A stretch of 15,461 nucleotides of DNA from Thermoplasmata archaeon. GTDB lineage: Archaea > Thermoplasmatota > Thermoplasmata > Lutacidiplasmatales > UBA184. The position numbers and the translations under genes are program-made. The notes under the pieces are model-generated. The model made no database searches. It saw only the letters and a list, made by a program, of their open reading frames with translations, and had not been told where the DNA came from. Positions 7,570 through 14,373 of this stretch are shown here, piece after piece. Location: positions 1-15,461 of the forward strand of contig JASHSX010000176.1 of assembly GCA_030040865.1 (NCBI GenBank). Direction: 5' to 3'. Each line of letters opens with the position of its first letter. Position 1 is the stretch's first letter.

Positions 7570-7752
7570 GCAGTATCGGTTCGAGCGGATGGGAGGGTAC
7601 ACCGCGAACCCCGAAGGGATCTTACCTCGGCAGCGATTCGACCGGAGGTCGCTACCGAGACGTTGCCTCGGCCTGTCCGAAGTGGAAACGTCGATTTCCA
7701 ATCGGGTTAAGGCCCGGATCTCGATTCGCGCCGGAGGGGACGACCCCTCCCC

Positions 7753-7759
7753 GGAGGAG
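7753..7759 (+). promoter_or_regulatory. Ribosome binding site deciding the start of the secreted module protein
   Basis: GGAGGAG lies 5 nt before the ATG at 7765, a good Shine-Dalgarno distance. It favours ATG 7765 over the GTG at 7852 that would begin directly before the signal-peptide core. The transcript therefore must have a leader, unlike the neighbouring regulator. Confidence 0.65.
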
Positions 7760-7764
7760 CGTCG

Positions 7765-10353
7765 ATGGGAGCGGGCTCAGGGGATCGCGAGGGTCATGCG
7801 CCCCCGTCGGAACCCGCCCATCTCTCCGCTCACGGGACGAGAACCGTACGAGTGCGTCGAGCGATACTCGTCCTCACTCTCGCACTCGTTGTGACTCTCG
7901 GACCCTCGCTCGCCGGAGCGGGGCTTGCGGGTACCTCCAACGCCACGACCGGTTCGGGATCGTACCGACCCGTTCCGACGCCCGCTTCCCACGGCTCGGG
8001 TCCGATCGGGGCTCCCCCGGTGCCGGAGGTTTCGACCGCGTCGACTCCTCCGGTCGATCCCTCCGGGCCAACGATCGACGGGCAGAACGGCACCGGCTTG
8101 AGCAACGCCTGCACCCCCGGGTCGGTCTGCGTCGACGGACCGTCCTGCTTTACGGGAGACGACGGACAGGGGGCGCCATGGAGTACCGCCTCCTGCATCC
8201 TGAACTTGACCACCGACCAGGCTCCGGACGTTATCATCCTCTTCTTCAACGTCGAGACGAACGGCTCCTCCGCGGTCACGGTCACCGTGACGGATTCGGA
8301 GTCCCTTACGTGGACCGAGCGTGCCTCGTTCGCGGAGATCACCCCGGCGGAGGTCAATCCGCCCATGGGGACGAGCTATGCCACCGGCTGTCCGGATACC
8401 TGCATCCTGGGCGGCTACGAGTACTGGGCGGCGGACTTCAACTCGCCCGGGGTCGACGAGATCACGATCGGATTCAGCGGGCTGATCCTCTCACCGCCGT
8501 CGGCGATGGCGTTCGGGGTATCTGGCGTCGACCCCCTGAGTCCGTTCGACGCCGCCGGTCCGTCGGTGTCGGGGGTGCCCGAGTCGGACTATCCCGGCCA
8601 GTCGCCGGCGACCGGAACGATCACGACCGATTCCGACGGCGACCTCGTCATCGGGCTCCTGGGACTCGAGAATACGACCTCAAGCATTTCGACCGGTGGG
8701 TCGGGCTTCGAACCGATCGGGGCGGGAGCGCCCGCTCCCGTGGCTTCTCCGAGCATCACCTTGAGCCCGCCCGATGCGGGGAACGGGAACACGGTGACCA
8801 TCACGGGCAGCGGATTCTCTCCCAGCGACACCAGCGTCAGCTTCACGGGCCTGGGCTCGTTTTCGTTCGATTGCGAGGCCGCGTACGGGTACGTGGGGGT
8901 CGCGGGACTGACCACCCCCTGCACGTTCGTCGTCCCCACGCTCGACATCGGCACGACCGGCGGCCCGTTGTACACGATTACCGCCGTAGGGAACGTCGAG
9001 GGCGGGGCGATGGATACGGCCTCTGCACCCTTCGACCTGACTCCACCGGACCTCGGGATCAGCGCGAACGGCCCGACCAGCGGGCCGGCAGGCACTTGGG
9101 TCGAGCTGACCGGGTCGTTCTTCGACGAATCCACGGGCGGAGACGGGAGCGTGACCATCGAGGCCGCGGGGGTGGCGCCGTTCACCTGCGCGGTCGAGTT
9201 CGCGCAGATCGCAGTCGGTTGCTACTTCCAGATCCCCTCGGGTGCAAGCGCTCCGTACGTCATCACGGCGTACGGCTCGGATTACTCGACAGTTCCGACG
9301 GACCTGGCCACGACGACGTTCGAGCCGACGTATGACTTTTCGTCCGAGGCCGGAACACTCTCATGGGGGGAGGACTTCGTACCGGCGACGGCTGGCGTTC
9401 CGTACGCTGTCTCCGCTTCCGGATCCGCTTCCGGAAATTTCCAGGAGTGGGGCCTCATCGTCGACGCGCTCGTGCCCTGCGCTCCATGCTTGATGATCTC
9501 GAGCACGCCCCTGACCGGCCCCGTCGGAACCCTGGTGGATATTCTGGGCACCGGGTTCACCTCCGGCGAGACGATCTCACCGGTCGAGTTTGGGGGTACC
9601 ACGGTGCAGTGCGAGGGGGGGATGCCGACGGTCGAAGACGGGACGTTCACGTGCGCGTTCTACGTTCCGACCATCTCCGTCGGGACGTATTCCATTACGG
9701 CGTACGATCCCGAAGACGGGACCGTCACGTCGGTCACCACATTCAATGTGATTCTGGCGGCTCAGGTGACGATCACGAAGCCGGCGTCGCTGGAGATCCC
9801 GCAGGGAGGATCGATCACGGTCAAGGGGACGGACTGGACCCCGGGGGACGGTGCCGATCTGGCGTTCGGGATCGTGTTCGCGGAGTTCGGGGTGTCGTGC
9901 GACGTCACGCCCACGATCAATGCGGCGGGCACGTTCACGTGCACGATCGCGATCCCGTGGGCCGATGTTCTTCCCGGAGGGGAGTCCTCGGTGTATGTGC
10001 GCGATGAGAACACCGGGGTGTTAGAGACCTCGACGAACGAGTTCACGGTGGTGGCGCCGTCGGTGACGATCACGAAGCCGGTGTCGTTGGAGATCCCGCA
10101 GGGAGGATCGATCACGATCACAGGGACGGACTGGACGCCCGGGGACGGTGCCGATCTGGCGTTCGGGATCGTGTTCGCGGAGTTCGGGGTGTCGTGCGAC
10201 GCCACACCCACGATCAATGCGGCGGGCACGTTCACGTGCACGATCGCGATCCCGTGGGCCGATGTTCTTCCCGGAGGGGAGTCCTCGGTGTATGTGCGCG
10301 ATGAGATTACTGGGGCGTTCGAGGTGTCGACGAACGAGTTCACGGTAAAGTAG
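7765..10353 (+). CDS. Large secreted protein with Ig/IPT-like cysteine-bearing modules
   Basis: The 862-residue product has a basic N-region and a hydrophobic signal helix (about 33-54: AILVLTLALVVTLGPSLAGA), then a Thr/Ser/Pro-rich spacer. An N-terminal beta-rich domain (about 112-320) has six cysteines and segments such as AVTVTVTDSESLTWTERASF and AMAFGVSGVDPLSPFDAAG; similar patterns occur in archaeal secreted proteins. Five Ig/IPT-like modules follow, starting at about 328, 429, 576, 667 and 766. Most carry a 'G-x-x-V-T-I-T-G-x-x-F/W' start and a pair of cysteines, suggesting one disulfide per module. The last two modules are almost identical. No C-terminal membrane anchor or sortase-like signal is seen, so it is secreted or held by other surface components. 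Sequons (NATT, NGSS, NLTT) suggest glycosylation. The function, perhaps adhesion or a cell-surface coat, is not known. Confidence 0.86.
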   Translation: MGAGSGDREGHAPPSEPAHLSAHGTRTVRVRRAILVLTLALVVTLGPSLAGAGLAGTSNATTGSGSYRPVPTPASHGSGPIGAPPVPEVSTASTPPVDPSGPTIDGQNGTGLSNACTPGSVCVDGPSCFTGDDGQGAPWSTASCILNLTTDQAPDVIILFFNVETNGSSAVTVTVTDSESLTWTERASFAEITPAEVNPPMGTSYATGCPDTCILGGYEYWAADFNSPGVDEITIGFSGLILSPPSAMAFGVSGVDPLSPFDAAGPSVSGVPESDYPGQSPATGTITTDSDGDLVIGLLGLENTTSSISTGGSGFEPIGAGAPAPVASPSITLSPPDAGNGNTVTITGSGFSPSDTSVSFTGLGSFSFDCEAAYGYVGVAGLTTPCTFVVPTLDIGTTGGPLYTITAVGNVEGGAMDTASAPFDLTPPDLGISANGPTSGPAGTWVELTGSFFDESTGGDGSVTIEAAGVAPFTCAVEFAQIAVGCYFQIPSGASAPYVITAYGSDYSTVPTDLATTTFEPTYDFSSEAGTLSWGEDFVPATAGVPYAVSASGSASGNFQEWGLIVDALVPCAPCLMISSTPLTGPVGTLVDILGTGFTSGETISPVEFGGTTVQCEGGMPTVEDGTFTCAFYVPTISVGTYSITAYDPEDGTVTSVTTFNVILAAQVTITKPASLEIPQGGSITVKGTDWTPGDGADLAFGIVFAEFGVSCDVTPTINAAGTFTCTIAIPWADVLPGGESSVYVRDENTGVLETSTNEFTVVAPSVTITKPVSLEIPQGGSITITGTDWTPGDGADLAFGIVFAEFGVSCDATPTINAAGTFTCTIAIPWADVLPGGESSVYVRDEITGAFEVSTNEFTVK
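9763..10350 (+). repeat. Two near-identical 297-bp tandem repeats inside the secreted protein gene
   Basis: Unit 1 runs 9763-10059 and unit 2 runs 10060-10350 with a period of 297 bp (99 codons). By eye there are about 20 base differences over about 290, and a stretch of roughly 100 nt starting at CCCACGATCAATGC is identical. Both encode a V-T-I-T-K-P-x-S-L-E-I-P-Q-G-G module with Cys pair SCD...FTC. This indicates a recent duplication or ongoing gene conversion. Confidence 0.93.
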
Positions 10354-10458
10354 CTGCTCCGCGTGGGTCGAAAATCGGGCTCAGGAGGCCGTACGGCCAA
10401 GTCCGCCTCGTCCCAGGATTAAGTGGCGGGAGAATCCAGCGATCGGGCTCGACGCGGA
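10354..10458. other. Short spacer with 12-nt palindrome after the secreted protein gene
   Basis: GGCCGTACGGCC at 10387-10398 is its own reverse complement and lies 34 nt past the stop of the secreted protein gene. It could fold at the mRNA 3' end, but no T-tract follows. Nothing else is recognisable before the tRNA. Confidence 0.35.
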
Positions 10459-10531
10459 TAGCCCCGAGCGGATTCGAACCGCTGTCGCCGGCTCCAAAGG
10501 CCAGCATGCTTGGCCGCTACACCACGGGGCT
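10459..10531 (-). tRNA. tRNA-Gln (anticodon TTG)
   Basis: The 73-nt minus-strand sequence folds as a complete cloverleaf. The acceptor stem AGCCCCG pairs with CGGGGCT and the discriminator is A. The D-arm is GTGT/GCAT. The anticodon stem CTGGC/GCCGG encloses the loop CTTTGGA with anticodon TTG. The variable loop is CGAC, and the T-arm is AGCGG-TTCGAAT-CCGCT. CCA is not encoded and no intron is present. Archaea normally charge this tRNA with Glu and then amidate it by GatDE. Confidence 0.97.
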
Positions 10532-10553
10532 GCCCGGTCCACGGGACTACCGT

Positions 10554-10560
10554 ACTAAAG
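10554..10560 (-). promoter_or_regulatory. TATA-like box of tRNA-Gln
   Basis: CTTTAGT on the minus strand lies about 23-29 nt before the tRNA 5' end, the expected archaeal spacing. It also lies downstream of the MBL gene stop, so the tRNA is probably an independent transcript. Confidence 0.6.
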
Positions 10561-10618
10561 GAACCACCGATGCGGGGCTTCGTGCGCGGAGTAGGCGGGA
10601 GTCCCGCATGAAGGAACT

Positions 10619-11551
10619 CTACCTCGAAGTCGGTGAGATCAACCCGTGCGTCGAGAAATAACGAAGGAAACCGAGCGCCGCGAGCTCGTAGCCGGAGACG
10701 AGCGACTCCCTTTCGGCGACCGTCGAGGTCTCGGGATCGTCGTGATCACGCAGCGCCTTCGCGATATACTCGGGGTCGGCCCGTTCGCGAGCCGCGGCGA
10801 GGGCGACATCGCGCCATCGCTCCACCACGGTCCGGTACTTCGCGAGGTCACGGGCCCCGTCTGGGCTCGGTCCGAAGTGGCTGAAGAGCACGACGCGGGG
10901 ATCCGTTGCCCGCATCGCCTCCAGGCTCGCGAACAGCTGCTCGAGGTCGAGATCCGGCGGCGGTACCGCCGGACGGAGATGGTCGCTGCGTTCGAGCCGG
11001 ACCCCTGCGCCGTCCCCGGTGAAGATGCCCCGGAGCTTCGAGTCGAAGTAGGCGAGGTGGTGCTTTGCGTGCCCGGGCGTCGCGAGCACCGAGAGGGATC
11101 CCGAGCGGAGCGGGAACGTCTCGCCGCCCCGGAGCGCGACAACGCGCTGCGTCGGCACCGGCACGATCGTCCCCCACAAGGAGTCGGCCGCCGCGCCCCA
11201 CGCCCGACGTGCGCTCGCGATCAGCTTCGTCGGATCGATCAGATGGGGGGTACCGAACTCGTGGGCGTAGAAGGTCGCCCGCGGGAGCGCGTCGGCTAGC
11301 GCGCCCACCCCGCCCGCGTGGTCGAGGTGGACGTGCGTGACGAACACCTTTCCGATCTCTTCCGTGGAGACTCCGGCCCGCGCGATCCCGTCGAGCAGCG
11401 CGGTCCGGCAGGTCGTCGGGCCGGTCTCGATGAGCGCGTGCCCCTCCTCGAGCGGGAGGAGGTACGCCGCGACGAGCCCTTCGGTGTCGCGGAAGTCGAG
11501 GTCGAGCAGCAGCCGATCGTCACCCAGCTCGACGACCCGGGGTGCCGCCAT
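10619..11551 (-). CDS. MBL-fold metallo-hydrolase
   Basis: This 310-residue cytosolic protein carries the full metallo-beta-lactamase-fold metal site: HVHLDH (His73, His75, Asp77, His78), His161 in ATPGHAKHH, Asp180 in FTGDGAG, and His225 in LFSHFG. It should bind two metal ions and hydrolyse a thioester, phosphoester or lactone-like substrate; the specific reaction cannot be told. The C-terminal extension of about 80 residues is helical (KYRTVVERWRDVALAAARE...) as in the glyoxalase-II-like subgroup of stand-alone MBL hydrolases. The ATG at 11551 comes 7 nt after the stop of the M50 protease gene, so it is very likely translated from the same mRNA. It is the last gene of the putative operon. 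Confidence 0.93.
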   Translation of the reverse strand: MAAPRVVELGDDRLLLDLDFRDTEGLVAAYLLPLEEGHALIETGPTTCRTALLDGIARAGVSTEEIGKVFVTHVHLDHAGGVGALADALPRATFYAHEFGTPHLIDPTKLIASARRAWGAAADSLWGTIVPVPTQRVVALRGGETFPLRSGSLSVLATPGHAKHHLAYFDSKLRGIFTGDGAGVRLERSDHLRPAVPPPDLDLEQLFASLEAMRATDPRVVLFSHFGPSPDGARDLAKYRTVVERWRDVALAAARERADPEYIAKALRDHDDPETSTVAERESLVSGYELAALGFLRYFSTHGLISPTSR

Positions 11552-11558
11552 CGCTGGT

Positions 11559-12275
11559 CTACCGCCCGACGAGGAACGGAGTACCGCGCGACATCGCGAG
11601 GATCATGACGCCGGCGAGCGCCGCCAGCCCCACGAACGCCGCCGCCCAGTACGCCTTCCCCCATCGGAACACCTTGGCCCCGTCGAGCGGGCCGAGCGGG
11701 ACGAGGTTGAAGACGCCGAACCAGGCGTTGATGAACGCGAGGAAGAGGAGCGCACCGGTGAGGAAGGAGTGGGGGGAGAACGTGGCGACCGCGGCGCCGA
11801 AGAACACGACCGACCACACGGCGTTGGATGCGGGGCCCGCGAGCGCCGTCCGACCCCAGCCCGAGCGCTCGGAATAGTCCATTCCGCCGACGAGGGTGGC
11901 CCCGGGCGCGGCAAAGATGACGCCCGCCGCGTAGGCGAGGATCACCGAGAAGACGAGCCCGAACCAGGAGAGCCGGAACTCCGCCCAGTAGCCGAGGCGC
12001 TGCGCGACCGCCTTGTGGGCGAGCTCGTGGCCCAGGAAACCGGTCAGGCCGGCGGCGGCCGCGACCAGGACGATCCCGATCGACGCCGATCCCAGGAACG
12101 AGTTGACGGTGTCGCCGTAGATCGCGCCGAACCCGATGAGGAGGAGGACCATGTCGAACGTCAGAACGACGAACGCGGTCAGGATCTGCCATATCTCGGT
12201 CCGCGAGGTGGTGTGGCGCGCGACCGGTGGTCGGGCGTACGACCACTGGTACTGGTACGTCGGACCCCCGCTCAT
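11559..12275 (-). CDS. Site-2-type M50 family membrane zinc metalloprotease
   Basis: The 238-residue protein has about six hydrophobic segments. The zinc site is HELAH (His83, Glu84, His87) within the second segment, and the second metal ligand motif is N-L-V-P-L-G-P-L-D-G (Asn190 to Gly199, Asp198). Both are diagnostic of the intramembrane S2P/SpoIVFB-like M50 family, compact form without PDZ or CBS domains. It would cleave membrane-spanning substrates within or near the bilayer. ATG 12275 overlaps the TGA of the upstream gene (ATGA), indicating translational coupling; the open frame extends upstream but only as a shadow of that gene. A short N-terminal tail rich in Tyr and Gln precedes the first membrane segment. 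The substrate is unknown. Confidence 0.94.
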   Translation of the reverse strand: MSGGPTYQYQWSYARPPVARHTTSRTEIWQILTAFVVLTFDMVLLLIGFGAIYGDTVNSFLGSASIGIVLVAAAAGLTGFLGHELAHKAVAQRLGYWAEFRLSWFGLVFSVILAYAAGVIFAAPGATLVGGMDYSERSGWGRTALAGPASNAVWSVVFFGAAVATFSPHSFLTGALLFLAFINAWFGVFNLVPLGPLDGAKVFRWGKAYWAAAFVGLAALAGVMILAMSRGTPFLVGR

Positions 12276-13183
12276 GCGGCCACCGCGGGACCCGAAGCAG
12301 GCCACGGTTCGACGGGCATCGGGGCAGCCGGCCCGAGACCGGTGGCCAGCAGGCCCCGGAGGAGCTCGACGCCGTCGGCGAGACGGGGTCCGGGTCGACT
12401 GAAGTACGCCTCGTCCGCGAGGAAGACTCCGCGCGACCCGGCGGTCGCCTCGACCTCCCGCGAGAGGCGGGCGAGGCCGAGCTCGCGACGGGTCCGTTCG
12501 ACCCGGAAGCTGCACGGGCTCAGCACGACCAGATCCGGCGCGAGGTCCCGCAGCTCGGGCCACGTCGTGCGCAGCCCGGGTTCGCCGTCCTCCCCGATCA
12601 CGGGCGTGCCGCCCGCCCGCCGGATCATCTCCGGGACCCAGAGGCCCGCGACGATCGGCGGATCGAGCCACTCAACGACCGCGACCCGCGGGCGGCCCGG
12701 TGACGTCGAAGGCTCCGCGCTCCGTTGCCGGAGGTCGGAGACCAGCGACCGGCCCCGCGCCGGGTCGTGGAGGGCGGCCGCGACGGTCCCCACGCTCGTC
12801 CACACATCGTCGAGGGTCCGCGGCGTCAGGGAGACGATCCTGGGAGCGATACCGGCGCGGGAGCAGGCGTCCGCGACCTCCGCATCGGTCACCGAGCAAA
12901 CGCCGCAGAGGTCCTGGGTGAGGAGGAGGTCGGGCTCGAGGTCACGAAGGAGCGGTACGTCGAGGACGTAGAGGGACTCGGCCGCCCCCCGGGCGGCCGT
13001 GACGCGCGCATCGATCTCGGCCGACGGTCGTTCGAAGTCGAACGTTCGCGGCCGCATGACCGCGGGCAGTCGTGCGACGGTGGCCGGGTAGTCGCACTCG
13101 GCGCTCCGCGCGACGAGCTCGCTCTCGTGACCGAGCGCGCAGACGATCTCGGTCGCACTCGGAAGGACGGACGCCACGCGCAT
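12272..13183 (-). CDS. Cobalamin-binding-protein-like (BtuF-fold, no signal peptide)
   Basis: The 303-residue protein matches the stand-alone 'cobalamin-binding protein' type of the helical-backbone metal/B12 receptor superfamily. Motifs are VLPSATEIVCALG (about 6-18), AECDYPATV (28-36), PDLLLTQDLCGVCSVTDAEV (84-103), SLTPRTLDDVW (118-128), EWLDPPIVAGLWVPEMI (171-187), DLVVLSPCSFRVERT (217-231) and DEAYFSRPGPRLADGVELL (257-275). It has no signal peptide or lipobox, so it is cytosolic rather than an ABC-transporter receptor, as usual for this subfamily. Cys93 and Cys96 (DLCGVC) and Cys224 could bind a metal or corrinoid. The true ligand is unproven. It follows the TPR gene by 32 nt and overlaps the M50 gene by 4 nt. 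The Pro/Ala-rich C-terminus is not conserved. Confidence 0.88.
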   Translation of the reverse strand: MRVASVLPSATEIVCALGHESELVARSAECDYPATVARLPAVMRPRTFDFERPSAEIDARVTAARGAAESLYVLDVPLLRDLEPDLLLTQDLCGVCSVTDAEVADACSRAGIAPRIVSLTPRTLDDVWTSVGTVAAALHDPARGRSLVSDLRQRSAEPSTSPGRPRVAVVEWLDPPIVAGLWVPEMIRRAGGTPVIGEDGEPGLRTTWPELRDLAPDLVVLSPCSFRVERTRRELGLARLSREVEATAGSRGVFLADEAYFSRPGPRLADGVELLRGLLATGLGPAAPMPVEPWPASGPAVAA

Positions 13184-13215
13184 CCACGGACCGGGCGATT
13201 TGACGCGGAGTCGGC

Positions 13216-14319
13216 CTACTTACGTTTGCGGTTCCGCGCGGCGCGCGGAGCGGCACGGGACGGCGGTGGCTTCGGCGACCGGGCGCGCGCGGGCGGGGCC
13301 GATTTCGACCGAGCGGTGGGAGCGCGTCGCACCGGGGGGGCCGAGGGTTCCTCCAAGGGTTCCGGCGGAGGGGGCGCCGGGAGTCCGAGGTGCTGGCAGA
13401 GGGCGACCTCCCGTTCGTAGGGGAGGCCCAGAGTCCGCGCTTCCTTCCGTTCGCGGCGCGCCTCGGGCAGGTGGCCGGTCCGTTCGAGGGCCACCGAGCG
13501 CAGGAATCGCAACGACGGATCCTCGGGGGTCGCCCGCAGCATCGCCTCGATCTCGACGCGGGCGCTCGCCCAGTCCCCGAGGTCGACCAGCGCGGCCACG
13601 AGGTGGGCCCGTACCTCCGTGCGCGCCTCGTCCTCTTCGAGAAGGGTCCGGTAGATTGCGACCTCTTCCTTCGGCTTCGCCCGTGCCCCCAGCACGGCGG
13701 CTTTGCCGAGACGCGCGTCGACGTCCGACGGACGAAGGACGAGCACGTCGTCGAACGCCCGTTCGGCGTCCTCGGTGAGTCCAAGGGCCAGCAGCGACCG
13801 TCCGATCCCGATGCGGGCCGGAAGGAATCCCGGTTTGAGGTCCGACGCCTGGCGGTAGAACCGAAGCGCGAGCGCCGGCACGCCCCAGTCGAGCCAGGTG
13901 CGGGCCCGGTGCACGATGGCGTCCAAGTGCTGCGCGCTCGGCAGGAGCCGTTTCGCTTCGGCGGCCGAGGGACGCGGTCCTTCCCCGAGCATCGTCTCGA
14001 GGCCGAGCTGGCGGGCGAGCTCCGCGAACCGGGCCCCTTCGACGAGCGTCCCCCCGCCACGGACCACCTCCTCGGCCAGCGCGAGCGGGAGGTGACCCGG
14101 GCTGAGCACGACCAGGTGCTGCGGGAGCTGCTTCTCGCCGCTGACCAGCCGACCGATGTCGGCGAGCGAGATCTGCGTCGGGTCCTCGAGGAAGGCGTAG
14201 AGGAACCCGTCGCCGGTCCGCAGCAGCACGCCTTCGGGCGTCGGCTTCGCGGCGTCGAGCCGCTGTCCCATCGCCTGGACGATCGCGCCGGCGAGATCGA
14301 CGAACGGTGCCGTCGCCAT
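13216..14319 (-). CDS. TPR-repeat protein with uncharacterised N-terminal domain and basic tail
   Basis: From ATG 14319 the product has 367 residues. The first about 115 residues (AGAIVQAMGQRLDAAKPTPE, DGFLYAFLED, QHLVVLSPGHLPLALAEEVV, ARFAELARQLGLE) form a compact alpha/beta domain that I do not recognise with certainty; its pattern recalls a restriction-endonuclease-like fold without an evident catalytic triad. Residues about 130-300 hold roughly five tetratricopeptide-like helical pairs (e.g. ALALRFYRQASDLKPGFLPA, AERAFDDVLVLRPSDVDARL). The last about 50 residues are Pro/Arg/Lys-rich and end in RNRKRK, perhaps contacting nucleic acid or membranes. The start is fixed by the TATA element 27 nt upstream; 78 further codons are open upstream but lie beyond the promoter. 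It heads the putative four-gene operon. The role is probably that of a protein-interaction scaffold. Confidence 0.85.
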   Translation of the reverse strand: MATAPFVDLAGAIVQAMGQRLDAAKPTPEGVLLRTGDGFLYAFLEDPTQISLADIGRLVSGEKQLPQHLVVLSPGHLPLALAEEVVRGGGTLVEGARFAELARQLGLETMLGEGPRPSAAEAKRLLPSAQHLDAIVHRARTWLDWGVPALALRFYRQASDLKPGFLPARIGIGRSLLALGLTEDAERAFDDVLVLRPSDVDARLGKAAVLGARAKPKEEVAIYRTLLEEDEARTEVRAHLVAALVDLGDWASARVEIEAMLRATPEDPSLRFLRSVALERTGHLPEARRERKEARTLGLPYEREVALCQHLGLPAPPPPEPLEEPSAPPVRRAPTARSKSAPPARARSPKPPPSRAAPRAARNRKRK

Positions 14320-14340
14320 CGAGGGCGTCACGGTCCGCCC

Positions 14341-14350
14341 TTTTAAATAT
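14341..14350. promoter_or_regulatory. Shared TATA element between divergent leaderless genes
   Basis: TTTTAAATAT on the plus strand reads ATATTTAAAA on the minus strand; both are good archaeal TATA boxes. Its centre is about 28 nt before the GTG at 14374 (+) and about 27 nt before the ATG at 14319 (-). No other AT-rich site lies between the start codons (54 nt), and neither gene has a Shine-Dalgarno sequence. One element therefore seems to serve both directions. Confidence 0.75.
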
Positions 14351-14373
14351 GCTGGGCGCGAGCGGAAGCCGCC

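Larger units (their letters stand above)
7449..7764. other. Intergenic region between regulator and secreted module protein
   Basis: This 316-bp stretch holds no convincing gene. A frame from ATG 7588 runs to 7894 but overlaps the next gene and has Arg-rich shadow-like composition. It contains the strong hairpin at 7543-7569 and, at its end, the ribosome binding site of the next gene. I see no clear TATA box; the AT-richest stretch is near 7690-7712. Confidence 0.5.

Noticed and set aside
7588..7894. Possible small gene from ATG 7588
   Set aside because: It overlaps the start and signal peptide of the secreted protein, its Shine-Dalgarno-like GGAGGAGG is about 20 nt away and lies in a hairpin, and the product looks random and Arg-rich.
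7557..9335. 592-codon plus-strand frame overlapping the secreted module protein
   Set aside because: It is Arg/His/Gly-rich with no signal peptide or motif, whereas the overlapping frame has a ribosome binding site, signal helix and repeated modules.
10459..10531. tRNA-Gln as an integration (att) site of a mobile element
   Set aside because: No second copy of the tRNA 3' end, integrase or phage-like gene is visible in the window.
10608..10661. 17-codon plus-strand frame before the MBL 3' end
   Set aside because: It mostly mirrors the MBL C-terminus in antisense and has no ribosome binding site or TATA box.
11337..12971. 544-codon plus-strand frame antisense to the M50 and BtuF-like genes
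   Set aside because: The minus strand encodes full catalytic motifs (HELAH, DG, VLPSATEIVCALG); the plus frame is charged low-complexity sequence.
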